This document shows, piece by piece, positions 47,916 to 56,174 of a stretch of DNA of 64,000 nt (position 1 is the stretch's first letter; every line of letters starts with the position of its first letter). The stretch is from CAVVAH01 sp963746175 (GTDB lineage Bacteria; Actinomycetota; Actinomycetes; JACCUZ01), in NCBI GenBank assembly GCA_963746175.1, contig CAVVAH010000001.1, positions 1,278,384 to 1,342,383 on the forward strand, written 5' to 3'. Below the pieces are notes generated by a model. That model had not been told where the DNA came from, searched no databases, and was given only the letters and a program-made list of their open reading frames with translations. A program made the translations under genes and the position numbers.

Positions 47916-48259
47916 CCGGTCGCCTCGGCCGGTGCCTCGGCGACCGCCCGGTGGCCGGGAGCGGTGCGCACGGTGAGGCCCGCCAGGTCGTGCAGCGCGT
48001 GCGCGAGCCGGTCGTCGGCGAGCCGGTAGCGGACCCGCCGACCCTCGGCGTCGGCGACCACGAGCCCGCAGTCGCGCAGGCAGGCCAGGTGGTTGGACAC
48101 CGCCGGGCGGCTCGCGCCGAGGTGGTCGGCGAGGTCCGCGGGGTACGCCGGGGCGTCGGCCAGCCGCAGCAGGATCCGTCGCCGGGTGCCGTCGGACAGC
48201 GCGCGCCCGACGCGGTCCAGGACGGCGAGGGTGTCGGCGTACGACGGGGTGCGTGCCAC
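47912..48259 (-). CDS. CmtR-like ArsR/SmtB metal sensor
   Basis: A 115-residue winged-helix repressor closely patterned on mycobacterial CmtR, a Cd(II)/Pb(II) sensor: RVGRALSDGTRRRILLRLAD, PADLADHLGASRPAVSNHLA, then CLRDCGLVVADAEGRRVRY. The Cys pair CLRDC equals CmtR Cys57/Cys61. The third CmtR ligand (Cys102) has no Cys counterpart in the tail (RTAPGHRAVAEAPAEATG), where only a His is near. GTG start. It heads the operon with the cation exporter. Confidence 0.88.
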   Translation of the reverse strand: MARTPSYADTLAVLDRVGRALSDGTRRRILLRLADAPAYPADLADHLGASRPAVSNHLACLRDCGLVVADAEGRRVRYRLADDRLAHALHDLAGLTVRTAPGHRAVAEAPAEATG

Positions 48260-48276
48260 GGACCCACCGTACAGCG

Positions 48277-48301
48277 CAGGCTGAATTCACACCAGGCTGA
48301 A
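48277..48301. promoter_or_regulatory. Direct repeats before the CmtR-like operon (possible operator)
   Basis: CAGGCTGAA occurs at 48277-48285 and 48293-48301, 16 bp apart start to start, 18-42 bp before the GTG of the sensor gene. Read on the minus strand this is two TTCAGCCTG half-sites. The position suits a repressor site; the symmetry (direct, not inverted) is unusual for ArsR proteins. Confidence 0.35.
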
Positions 48302-48348
48302 CAGCCCGCCACGGCAGCCTGCCGGGGCAGCCCTCTAGGGTGCGGCCC

Positions 48349-48963
48349 ATGGCGGAGCGCAACGACCGGATGGTCTGGATCGACTGCGAGATGACCGGGC
48401 TCGAGCTAGGTCACGACGCGCTGGTCGAGGTGGCGGTGCTCGTCACCGACTCCGACCTGAACATCCTCGGCGACGGGGTCGACGTCGTGATCAAGCCGCC
48501 GCAGGAGGCGCTGGACGGCATGCCCGACGTCGTCCGCGAGATGCACACGAGCTCCGGGCTGCTGACCGAGCTGGACGCCGGCACCACCCTGCTCGACGCG
48601 CAGGAACAGGTGCTGGCCTACATCAAGGAGCACGTCCCGACGGCCCGCAAGGCACCGCTGGCCGGCAACTCCGTCTACGTCGACCGCGGGTTCCTCAACC
48701 GCGACATGCCGGCCCTGGACGAGCACCTCCACTACCGCCTCGTCGACGTCTCGTCGATCAAGGAGCTGGTCCGGCGCTGGTTCCCGCGGGTCTACTTCAA
48801 CTCCCCCAGCAAGCACGGCGGGCACCGCGCACTCGCCGACATCCGGGAGAGCATCGAGGAGCTGCGCTTCTACCGGGAGGCGGTCTTCGTGCCGCAGCCC
48901 GGTCCGGACACCGACGCGGTCAAGGCGATCGCCCAGCGGTTCGAGGCCGGCTCGGGCGCCTGA
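48349..48963 (+). CDS. orn: Oligoribonuclease
   Basis: DEDDh-family 3'-5' exoribonuclease (204 residues) that degrades di- and short oligonucleotides, including pGpG. Catalytic residues: Asp/Glu in VWIDCEMTGLELG, Asp in YVDRGFLNRDMP and His/Asp in SKHGGHRALADIRES. ATG at 48349 gives the usual start MAERNDRMVWID; an in-frame start three codons upstream is less likely. Confidence 0.96.
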   Translation: MAERNDRMVWIDCEMTGLELGHDALVEVAVLVTDSDLNILGDGVDVVIKPPQEALDGMPDVVREMHTSSGLLTELDAGTTLLDAQEQVLAYIKEHVPTARKAPLAGNSVYVDRGFLNRDMPALDEHLHYRLVDVSSIKELVRRWFPRVYFNSPSKHGGHRALADIRESIEELRFYREAVFVPQPGPDTDAVKAIAQRFEAGSGA

Positions 48964-49049
48964 CCCGTCGCCGGCCGAGGCGCGGGAGCGCGGTCCGGCC
49001 GTGGCGCGGTCGCCTGTATGATCCTGACGCCGCGCGAGCGGTGCACATG

Positions 49050-49125
49050 GTGGGTGTAGCTCAGCTGGTAGAGCACCTGGTTGTGGTCCAGGTGGCCGCG
49101 GGTTCAAGTCCCGTCACTCACCCCA
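49050..49125 (+). tRNA. tRNA-His (anticodon GTG)
   Basis: Acceptor GTGGGTG/CACTCAC (one G-T pair), D arm GCTCAGCTGGTAGAGC, anticodon stem CCTGG/CCAGG with loop TTGTGGT giving GTG, T arm CGGGTTCAAGTCCCG, discriminator C as expected for tRNA-His, and encoded CCA at 49123-49125. Confidence 0.95.
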
Positions 49126-49161
49126 CGCAGGTCCCCACGTCGGCCCCGGCAGAATGCGCGG

Positions 49162-50106
49162 GTGCCGACACCGTTCACGTTCCTCGCCGACGCATTCGAG
49201 GTCTCCAGCGCCCGCGAGCTGGGCGAGCGGGCCCGGGCCGCCGAGGACCTCGGCGTCTCGACGTTCGTGCTCCCGGACCACCTCCTCGAGCAGCCCGCGC
49301 CGGTGCCGTACCTCGCCGCGGTCGCCGCCCTCACCGAGCGGATCAGGATCAGCGCGTTCGTGCACAACAACGACCTGCGCCACCCGGCGGTGCTCGCGCA
49401 GGAGCTGGCCACCCTCGACCGGCTCTCGGAGGGCCGCCTGGACGTGGCGATCGGCGCCGGCTGGAACGGCGCGGAGTACGCCGCTATCGGCCTGCCGTTC
49501 GACCCGATCCGGGTCCGCCAGGCCCGCCTCGCCGAGTCGATCGCGGTCCTCAAGGGCTGCTTCGGCCCGGGGCCTTACTCGTACGCCGGTGAGCACTACA
49601 CGATCACCGACCACGACGGGCAGCCGAAGCCGGTGCAGCAGCCGCACCCGCCGTTCTTCGTCGGAGGCGGCGGCCGGCGGACGCTGGAGCTGGCGGCGCG
49701 CGAGGCGCAGGTCGTCGGGCTGGCACCGCGGATCCGGCCCGGGCAGGTCGTCGATGCGCACTCCCTCACCTGGGCAGCCACCGAGGAGAAGATCGGCTGG
49801 GTCCGGGACGCCGCCGGCGACCGGTTCGACCAGCTGACGCTGAACGTCTACCCCTCGATGTGGCCGATCACGGTCACCGACGACCTGCACGGCGAGGCCG
49901 CCAAGGTCTCCGCAGAGCTGGCCCGGCGCACCGGAGTCGAGCTGACCGAGCAGGAGGTCATCGACTCGCCGCACCTGTTCATCGGCTCGCACGACCGTTT
50001 CGTCGAGAAGTTCACCCAGCTCCGCGACGAGCTCGGCATCTCGTCGTTCCTCGTCGGCGGCCTCGACGAGCTCGGGCCGGTCGTCGAGCGGCTGGCCGGG
50101 ACCTGA
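49162..50106 (+). CDS. LLM-class F420-dependent oxidoreductase
   Basis: A 314-residue TIM-barrel flavin/F420 enzyme of the luciferase-like monooxygenase class. Typical segments are ARELGERARAAEDLGVSTFV, HPAVLAQELATLDRLSEGRL, VAIGAGWNGAEYAAIGLPFD and PFFVGGGGRRTLELAAREAQ. Substrate unknown. GTG start; 37 bp after tRNA-His. Confidence 0.9.
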   Translation: MPTPFTFLADAFEVSSARELGERARAAEDLGVSTFVLPDHLLEQPAPVPYLAAVAALTERIRISAFVHNNDLRHPAVLAQELATLDRLSEGRLDVAIGAGWNGAEYAAIGLPFDPIRVRQARLAESIAVLKGCFGPGPYSYAGEHYTITDHDGQPKPVQQPHPPFFVGGGGRRTLELAAREAQVVGLAPRIRPGQVVDAHSLTWAATEEKIGWVRDAAGDRFDQLTLNVYPSMWPITVTDDLHGEAAKVSAELARRTGVELTEQEVIDSPHLFIGSHDRFVEKFTQLRDELGISSFLVGGLDELGPVVERLAGT

Positions 50107-50112
50107 CCCGCG

Positions 50113-50880
50113 TCAGCCCTCGACCTTGAAGCCGTGCCGCCGGCCCAACCGGCGCAGCGAGGGCAGGTCGGGCGTGCCGGTGCACTCCGCCCGCGGCAGC
50201 CCGGTGCGGCGCTGCCACTGCGCGTAGGCCGTGCGCGTCTTCACCCCGAACGAGCCGTCCTTCGCGTACTGCGTCGACAGCAGCTCCTCGGCGAGCAGCG
50301 CCGCCTCGAGGACGCGGACGTCGCGTGGGTGCGAGACGGTGCCCTCGCCGCCGGCGATGTTCACGACCACGGACTCCGAGAGGTGCACCAGCCGGACGAC
50401 GGGCCGCTCCGCCGGCTCGACGTACTCCGGCCTGCCGAAGCCGCGCGAGTTGTCGTTGCCGTTCCACAGCCGGCGCTGCCGGAACACTCCGGTCCCCTGG
50501 TTCCCACCGTCCCGGTTGGAGTTGCCCTCGATGGTGCGGATGAAGTCGCCCTCGACCTTGTTGACGTAGAAGGCGTGCGCGACGCGGCCCTCCGACTCCA
50601 CGAAGAGGAAGCCGACGTCACCAGGACGGGGTCGCCGGTGCAGCCTGCCGGCGACCTTGAACGCCTTCCGCATGTCGAGGGTGGACGCCGTGTCGGTGCC
50701 CGAGAGCACCGGTACGCCGTTGTGCTTCCAGCCGGCGACGAGGAAGGTGGCGCACCAGGCCAACCCGTTCGTGTGGCCGGCCATCGCGGCGTAGTGCTGC
50801 TTGTTGGAGCCGATCGGGTCCTCCATGGTGCGCACCTGTGCCGACGCCCACGTCAGCACCTCGCGCACGGTCCCGGTCAT
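50113..50880 (-). CDS. CHAP-type amidase/endopeptidase-like protein with peptidoglycan-binding C-terminus
   Basis: A 255-residue protein. The N-terminal half has the CHAP pattern: Cys in GLAWCATFLVAGWKHNG, RPGDVGFLFVESEGRVAHAF with the His, and TIEGNSNRDGGNQG. The C-terminal part (AEELLSTQYAKDGSFGVKTR, then AYAQWQRRTGL) resembles a peptidoglycan-binding type 1 repeat. No signal peptide or membrane segment is visible, as in phage endolysins, so export is unexplained. ATG overlaps the acidic protein gene as ATGA. Confidence 0.8.
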   Translation of the reverse strand: MTGTVREVLTWASAQVRTMEDPIGSNKQHYAAMAGHTNGLAWCATFLVAGWKHNGVPVLSGTDTASTLDMRKAFKVAGRLHRRPRPGDVGFLFVESEGRVAHAFYVNKVEGDFIRTIEGNSNRDGGNQGTGVFRQRRLWNGNDNSRGFGRPEYVEPAERPVVRLVHLSESVVVNIAGGEGTVSHPRDVRVLEAALLAEELLSTQYAKDGSFGVKTRTAYAQWQRRTGLPRAECTGTPDLPSLRRLGRRHGFKVEG

Positions 50881-51098
50881 GCGTCGTCCCTCAACGGGTC
50901 GCCGGCCCCGCTCCGGTCGCCCGGCAGCTCGTCGTCGTCGGCCTCCAGGTCGGCGCCGTCGACGAGGTCCTCGTCGAAGTCCGGCAGGGTCGTCTGCTCG
51001 ACGTCGTCCTGCGGACCGTCCTGCGGCTCGGGGTAGTTGCCGGTGTCCGGCAGGTCCTCGGTGGCCGGCGTGACCGGCCCAGCAGCGTCGCCCGACAT
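50877..51098 (-). CDS. Small acidic protein upstream of the CHAP gene
   Basis: A 73-residue, strongly acidic, probably disordered protein (LPDFDEDLVDGADLEADDDE). No family recognised. GAGGGG precedes the ATG. The stop overlaps the CHAP gene start, so it is probably a partner or regulator translated together with it. Confidence 0.65.
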   Translation of the reverse strand: MSGDAAGPVTPATEDLPDTGNYPEPQDGPQDDVEQTTLPDFDEDLVDGADLEADDDELPGDRSGAGDPLRDDA

Positions 51099-51218
51099 GT
51101 GCGCCCCTCACGGCCCGGGGCGGGCGCCCCGCAAGCCCTCGCCTCGCACCATGCGTCCGCCCGCGCCGCCCGTCAAGGTGCCAAATCCGGCGGCGCCGCC
51201 CGGCGGCCACCGGTCATC

Positions 51219-52454
51219 ATGGCGGCCGTGCGCGAGCTGATGCGGGACCGGAGGTTCGCGCTGCTCTGGCTCGGCCAGGCCGTGAACACGGTCGGCCACG
51301 GTCTCACCATCGTCGCCCTCGCCACGCTGCTCGTGCGCACGCACGGCGCCGGCACGCTCGGCATCGTGCTGGCCGCGGACTCCGCCGCGATGGGCGTCAC
51401 GCTGCTCGCCGGCGGCGTCGTGGCCGACCGGTACTCGCGCACGGCGGTGATGGCCTGCTCCGACGTCCTGCGCCTGGTCGCGGTGCTCGGCTACGCGCTG
51501 TCCCCCGCGTCGACCCACGTCTCGGTGCTCGCACTCTTCGCCGTGCTCGAGGGCTGCGGCGTCGCCTTGTTCCAGCCCGCCTGGCGGGCGGTGCTGCCGC
51601 AGATCGTCCCTGCCGACCGGCTGCGCGAGGTCAACGCCGTCGTGCAGGCCACCAACCGCGGCGGCCTCCTGCTCGGCACCGGGCTGGGCGGTGTCCTGGT
51701 GGCCACTGTCGGCCCGCGCCCGGCGCTGCTCGTCGACGCGTCGACGTACGCCGTCAGCCTGGTGACGCTGCTCGTGATCGCGCTGCCGGCAGCCGCCGAG
51801 CACGCGCCGGGCGGGCTGCGCGCGGGGTTGCTCGAGGCCCGCGAAGGCGTCGCCGTGGTGTGGCGCAAGCCATGGGTCACGGTCGTGATGCTGCAGGGCA
51901 CCGTGCAGGTGCTGCTCGCCTTCGGACCCATGCGGGTGCTGACGCCGCTGGTGGCCGAGGAGCGATACGGGCCGGGCGCGTACGGCGTCCTCGCCGCCTG
52001 CCTGCCCGCCGGCATGATGCTGGGGTCGCTGGTCGCGCTGCGGCTCCGGCCGCGTCGCGAGGGCCTCGCCGCGATGCACGCGGTGGCTCCGACCGCGGCC
52101 GTCATGCTCTGCCTCGCGGTCGACGTGCCGCTGCTCGTCTACGCCCTCGCGACCGTGGTGGCCTGGGCCGGGATCTCGGTGTTCGCGGTGCTGTGGTTCA
52201 CCTCCCTGCAGCGCTCCTACCCGGCGACGATCCAGGGCAGGGTGTTCTCGGTCGAGCAGCTCGCGACCTTCGCGCTGGACCCGGTCGGGCTGGTGCTCGC
52301 CCCGCTGGTCGCGACCGCCGTCGGCGTGCCGACAGTCGGCATCGTCGCGGCGGTCGTCCTGCTCGTGACGACGTACGCCGTGCTGCTGGTGCCCGGCGTC
52401 ACGCATTTCCACGACCCTGACCGCGACCCGGTCGCCGAGGTGGCCGCGCCCTGA
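51219..52454 (+). CDS. MFS transporter
   Basis: A 411-residue major facilitator with 12 predicted membrane segments: FALLWLGQAVNTVGHGLTIV starts the first, and the inter-helix motif A appears as GGVVADRYSRTAVMACSDVL. The pattern fits the enterobactin-exporter/macrolide-efflux type group of MFS proteins. Substrate unknown. ATG chosen at MAAVRELMRDRRFALLW. Confidence 0.9.
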   Translation: MAAVRELMRDRRFALLWLGQAVNTVGHGLTIVALATLLVRTHGAGTLGIVLAADSAAMGVTLLAGGVVADRYSRTAVMACSDVLRLVAVLGYALSPASTHVSVLALFAVLEGCGVALFQPAWRAVLPQIVPADRLREVNAVVQATNRGGLLLGTGLGGVLVATVGPRPALLVDASTYAVSLVTLLVIALPAAAEHAPGGLRAGLLEAREGVAVVWRKPWVTVVMLQGTVQVLLAFGPMRVLTPLVAEERYGPGAYGVLAACLPAGMMLGSLVALRLRPRREGLAAMHAVAPTAAVMLCLAVDVPLLVYALATVVAWAGISVFAVLWFTSLQRSYPATIQGRVFSVEQLATFALDPVGLVLAPLVATAVGVPTVGIVAAVVLLVTTYAVLLVPGVTHFHDPDRDPVAEVAAP

Positions 52455-52463
52455 CCCCGGGGC

Positions 52464-53402
52464 ATGAGTACGGTCGCGATCATGGCCCCCGACACCCGCC
52501 CGCCGAGCGGCGCGCAGCACGAGATCCGGCACGGCGACCAGGTCGCGGTCGTCACCGAGGTCGGCGCCACGCTGCGCCGCTACGACGTCGGAGGCCGGCC
52601 GGTCGTGCAGGGCCACGACGTGGACGCCGTCCCGGACGGCAGCCGCGGCCAGGTGCTCGTCCCCTGGCCGAACCGCGTCGCCGACGGCCGGTACTCCTGG
52701 CGCGGGACGGACCTGCAGCTGCCGCTGACCGAGGTGCCGAAGCGCAACGCCATCCACGGCCTGGTCCGCTGGCAGAGCTGGCAGCTCGACGACCGCGACG
52801 ACGCCTCGGTCTCCCTGACCGCGACGGTCTGGCCGACACCCGGCTACCCGTTCCTGCTCGCTGTGTCCGCGACCTACCGCCTGGACGACGAGGGGCTCTC
52901 GGTCGAGCTGCGCAGCCGCAACGACGGCGCCGACGCGGCGCCGTACGGCGTGGGGCAGCATCCCTACCTCGTGACCTCCGCCGGCCGGGCTGACGACGTG
53001 ACTCTCACGGTGCCAGCGCGCACCCGGATGCTGGTCGACGAGCGCAGCAACCCGGCGGGGCAGGAGGACGTTGCCGGGACGGAGTACGACTTCCGCACGC
53101 CTCGCCGGATCGGCGAGCAGGTGCTGGACACCGCGTTCACGGACCTGGTGCCGGACGAGGACGGCTGGGTGCGCGTGCGGCTCGACGACCCGGACGGGAG
53201 TGGCGTCGAGCTGCGCGCCGGGCCGACCACCCGATGGCTGCAGGCCTTCACCGGCGACACCCTCGCGCCCCCACGCCGGCGGACCGCGGTGGCGGTGGAG
53301 CCGATGTCCTGCCCGCCCGGCGCCTTCGCGTCCGGTGCCGACCTGGTGACCCTGGAGCCCGGCGACGAGCACCTGCTTGCCTGGGGCCTGCGCGCCAGGT
53401 GA
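52464..53402 (+). CDS. Aldose 1-epimerase family protein
   Basis: A 312-residue galactose-mutarotase-fold protein. Catalytic His residues lie in KRNAIHGLVRWQSW and YGVGQHPYLVTS, and the catalytic Glu in VAVEPMSCPPGAF. GRYSWRGTDLQLPL is the usual sugar-loop region. Ten bp after the MFS gene and possibly cotranscribed, which hints at a sugar-related transporter. A second ATG six codons in is possible. Confidence 0.92.
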   Translation: MSTVAIMAPDTRPPSGAQHEIRHGDQVAVVTEVGATLRRYDVGGRPVVQGHDVDAVPDGSRGQVLVPWPNRVADGRYSWRGTDLQLPLTEVPKRNAIHGLVRWQSWQLDDRDDASVSLTATVWPTPGYPFLLAVSATYRLDDEGLSVELRSRNDGADAAPYGVGQHPYLVTSAGRADDVTLTVPARTRMLVDERSNPAGQEDVAGTEYDFRTPRRIGEQVLDTAFTDLVPDEDGWVRVRLDDPDGSGVELRAGPTTRWLQAFTGDTLAPPRRRTAVAVEPMSCPPGAFASGADLVTLEPGDEHLLAWGLRAR

Positions 53403-53458
53403 GGCCAGCGGGGCGACGAGCGAGCGTGACAGCCGTCACCGGGCCGTGGATCCTGACG

Positions 53459-53488
53459 TGGACAACCTGGGCAGAGATGTCCTAGCGT
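53459..53488 (+). promoter_or_regulatory. Promoter candidate and long leader of the cold-shock gene
   Basis: TGGACA (53459) and TAGCGT (53483) with 18-bp spacing form a plausible vegetative promoter. It would give a leader of about 175 nt before the GTG at 53669, long as is usual for cold-shock mRNAs, where leader structure controls translation. No gene is supported in this leader. The promoter is read by eye. Confidence 0.45.
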
Positions 53489-53668
53489 TCTCCCTGGTTG
53501 GAAGTTGCAGTGCCTCGAACGTCTCGACGCCCGCGCTGTCCCATGAGCGAGGGCGTTTCTCGTACCCGCTCCCGACATCGTCGGGGGCGGCCCGAGGGAA
53601 CCGTGAGCTGACGACCCGGGGGCCGCGCAGTGCGGCACCCGCAACCGTTTCCCTCGAAGGAGAAACAA

Positions 53669-53872
53669 GTGGCACAGGGAACTGTGAAGTGGTTCAACGC
53701 TGAGAAGGGCTTCGGCTTCATCGCGCAGGACGGCGGCGGCCCCGACGTCTTCGTGCACTTCTCGGCGATCCAGGCGGACGGCTACCGCTCGCTGGACGAG
53801 AACCAGCGCGTCGAGTTCGAGGTCGTGCAGGGCCAGCGTGGCCCGCAGGCCGACGCGGTCCGCCCCGTCTGA
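53669..53872 (+). CDS. cspA: Cold-shock domain protein
   Basis: A 67-residue single cold-shock domain that binds single-stranded RNA and DNA. RNP1 is KGFGFIAQD and RNP2 is VFVHFSAI; the start AQGTVKWFNAEKG is canonical. GTG start with GAAGGAG 6 nt upstream. A strong intrinsic terminator follows at 53888. Confidence 0.96.
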   Translation: MAQGTVKWFNAEKGFGFIAQDGGGPDVFVHFSAIQADGYRSLDENQRVEFEVVQGQRGPQADAVRPV

Positions 53873-53887
53873 CCCGCGACCCGCACC

Positions 53888-53929
53888 GGACGCCTGGCCC
53901 CCTCGGGGGGTCGGGCGTCCGTCGTTTTT
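53888..53929 (+). terminator. Rho-independent terminator of the cold-shock gene
   Basis: GGACGCC and GGCCCCC pair with GGGGGTC and GGGCGTCC around TCGG, and GTCG plus five T residues follow. This is the clearest classical terminator of the window, 16 bp after the stop. Confidence 0.92.
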
Positions 53930-54083
53930 ACCCGCCCTTTGGGTGACCTGGCTCAAGACCCGGGGCCAGGTCCGTCGATACCTCCCACGTAGTCACAAAG
54001 GGCCATGCACCTCCACCGCTCGGTGGGGGAAGTGGCCGCGGCGCCCCCTGGGCTCCGTTCGGGGGACACAGGGGCTCGACGAG

Positions 54084-54284
54084 ATGGACACGATGACCAC
54101 GACGATGACGACGACCGGTACCGCCGACGAGACGGTCCCGGGTGGGGACGACGCAATGGTGATGTCGCTGCTGCACGAGCACGTGCCGCTGGCGCTGCTC
54201 TGCGACCTCACCGCACCCGAGGGGCCCGCATCGCGGGAGATCCTCGACATCGAGGGCGAGCCGGCTCAGCGCTGGTGGGAGTGA
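54084..54284 (+). CDS. Small acidic hypothetical protein
   Basis: A 66-residue protein. After a Thr/Met-rich head, MVMSLLHEHVPLALLCDLTA and REILDIEGEPAQRWWE form a compact motif that I recognise as recurring in short actinobacterial proteins, without known function. Weak Shine-Dalgarno; the ATG four codons later is another option. Confidence 0.6.
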   Translation: MDTMTTTMTTTGTADETVPGGDDAMVMSLLHEHVPLALLCDLTAPEGPASREILDIEGEPAQRWWE

Positions 54285-54330
54285 CGCCCTGACGGCGTGA
54301 CCCCGGGCGCCCGTCTGGCAGGGTGAGCGG

Positions 54331-55128
54331 GTGCCCGAGGGTCATACCGTCCGACGCCAGGCCCGCGAGCACGACAAGCTCTTCCGGGGGCACCGGCTGC
54401 ACGTCAGCAGCCCGCAGGGACGCTTCGCCGAGGGTGCCGCCCTGCTCGACGGCCGCACGCTCGAGGGGACCGACGCGTACGGCAAGCACCTGTGGCTGCG
54501 GTTCGCGGGCGACCTGCTGCTGCACGTCCACCTCGGCCTCTACGGCACCTGGCTGTTCGGGCCGGAGCCCGCGCCGGCGCCGGTCGGGGCCTTGAGGGTC
54601 CGGCTGGAGGGCGGCGGCGCCTTCGCCGACCTGCGCGGCGCCACGGCCTGTGAGGTGCACACGCCCGGTGACCGCAGGGCGGTTGTGGCCCGGCTCGGGC
54701 CCGACCCGCTGCGGCCGCGGCACGACCCGGCCCGCGCCTTCGCCAGGGTCACCCGGTCGCGGTCGCCGGTCGGCCTGCTGCTGATGGACCAGACCGTGGC
54801 CGCCGGGGTCGGCAACGTCTACCGCGCCGAGGTGCTCTACCGGGCCGGCATCGACCCGCACCGGCCCGGCCGGCTGGTCACCCGCGACGAGTGGGACGCC
54901 CTGTGGGCCGACCTGGTCACGCTGATGCGCGCCGGTGTCCGGACCGGCCGGATCGTCACCACCCGCCCGCAGGACCGCGACAGGGTCAGCGGCCGCGCCC
55001 GGCGCGAGGACTCGCACTACGTCTACCGACGCACCGGACTGCCGTGCCGGGTGTGCGGCACCCCGGTCGCACATGAGGTCATGGGCGCCCGGAACCTCTT
55101 CTGGTGCCCGAGCTGCCAACCCGGCTAG
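54331..55128 (+). CDS. Formamidopyrimidine-DNA glycosylase / endonuclease VIII (Nei-type)
   Basis: A 265-residue DNA base-excision glycosylase/AP lyase. The N-terminal PEGHTVRR after the start carries the catalytic Pro and Glu (EGHT marks the Nei group). The helix-two-turn-helix is in DQTVAAGVGNVYRAEVLY, and the zinc finger CRVCGTPVAHE to WCPSCQ is intact. GTG start, so Pro2 is exposed after Met removal as required. Converges with the membrane-protein gene. Confidence 0.95.
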   Translation: MPEGHTVRRQAREHDKLFRGHRLHVSSPQGRFAEGAALLDGRTLEGTDAYGKHLWLRFAGDLLLHVHLGLYGTWLFGPEPAPAPVGALRVRLEGGGAFADLRGATACEVHTPGDRRAVVARLGPDPLRPRHDPARAFARVTRSRSPVGLLLMDQTVAAGVGNVYRAEVLYRAGIDPHRPGRLVTRDEWDALWADLVTLMRAGVRTGRIVTTRPQDRDRVSGRARREDSHYVYRRTGLPCRVCGTPVAHEVMGARNLFWCPSCQPG

Positions 55129-55163
55129 CGAGCGACGTCAGGGAGCAGCGACTGCGCCTTGGC

Positions 55164-55811
55164 TCAGTCGTCCGATGCCTCCCGCAGCGGACGGCGCCGA
55201 CCGCGGCGAGCCCGCAGCCCCAACGCGATCCGTTGGACGGGACCGAGCACAGCAGCCAGGACCGCCACGTAGACCACGTGAGCCACGATCCAGGCCGCGA
55301 GCCCGACCCTGCGGACCCCCACACCGGAGCTGATGCGCTGGACCGAGTCGGCGGCCTCGCGGAATCCCAGCACGCCCACCAGCAGGCCGAACAGGACCGC
55401 CGTCGGGACGGCGGCCACTGCGGCGACCCTCCACAACGATTCCTGCGTCGTTCTCCCTGGGGTCCGCCTGCCGAGCCACCAGGCGACTGCAAGTCCCACC
55501 GCAAGCGCCGGAAGCAGGAACAGCAACGGTGCGACCACGAAGTCCGCCGGGCTCGTGCCCCGCAGTGGGCCGCGCGACTCGGGGAGCACGCGACGGCCGC
55601 TGATGAGCGCTTGCACTGCGTGCAGCGGGTACCAGAACCCACGGGACCGCGCGAGGAACGCTGCGAGGACGAGGAACATCACTGTGCCTGCGATGATGCC
55701 GGCCACCGCGCCGGCGACCATCCCCAGACCCGCCGGGATGGGGGCGGCGGCCGGCCTGGTCCGGTCGCCCTCAGACTCGGCAGCGACGGTGCGACGGCTT
55801 GTTCGATCCAT
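55164..55811 (-). CDS. Membrane protein of unknown function
   Basis: A 215-residue protein with about four membrane segments (MVAGAVAGIIAGTVMFLVLA, FVVAPLLFLLPALAVGLAVA, VAAVPTAVLFGLLVGVLGF, WIVAHVVYVAVLAAVLG) and a basic C-terminus. No family recognised. The ATG at 55811 (MDRTSRRTVAAE) is the most natural start; upstream in-frame codons run to 55925. Confidence 0.68.
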   Translation of the reverse strand: MDRTSRRTVAAESEGDRTRPAAAPIPAGLGMVAGAVAGIIAGTVMFLVLAAFLARSRGFWYPLHAVQALISGRRVLPESRGPLRGTSPADFVVAPLLFLLPALAVGLAVAWWLGRRTPGRTTQESLWRVAAVAAVPTAVLFGLLVGVLGFREAADSVQRISSGVGVRRVGLAAWIVAHVVYVAVLAAVLGPVQRIALGLRARRGRRRPLREASDD

Positions 55812-56029
55812 GCCCACGATGCCCGGCCTCCCGGCCCGGCTCATGTGAAGGCTCGACACGTCGTCCGGGGCCTGCGGCACGACGCCGCTGCCCCCGCTCA
55901 TGCCCCGGTGTTGTCCGACCCACACAGGAACCGGCCGACGACCTCACCCGCCCAGGTGGCTGTCCCGCCCAACGGCCTCGAACGACCACAGACGCCATTC
56001 CCAGAGGGAGGGCGCCTGTGCCGTACGCG

Positions 56030-56102
56030 TGCGCCGCGAGGGACTTGAACCCCCAACCCGCGGATTAAGAGTCCGCTGCTCTGCCAGTTGAGCTAGCGGC
56101 GC
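56030..56102 (-). tRNA. tRNA-Lys (anticodon CTT)
   Basis: On the minus strand: acceptor GCGCCGC/GCGGCGC, D arm GCTCAACTGGCAGAGC, anticodon stem GCGGA/TCCGC with loop CTCTTAA giving CTT, T arm GGGGGTTCAAGTCCCTC, discriminator A. CCA is not encoded. Confidence 0.95.
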
Positions 56103-56174
56103 GTGAGCGGGGACGAGATTACCAGCCGGGTCGGGGTGCCAGGAAACCGAGCGACCCCTCGCGCGCGGCGGCCC

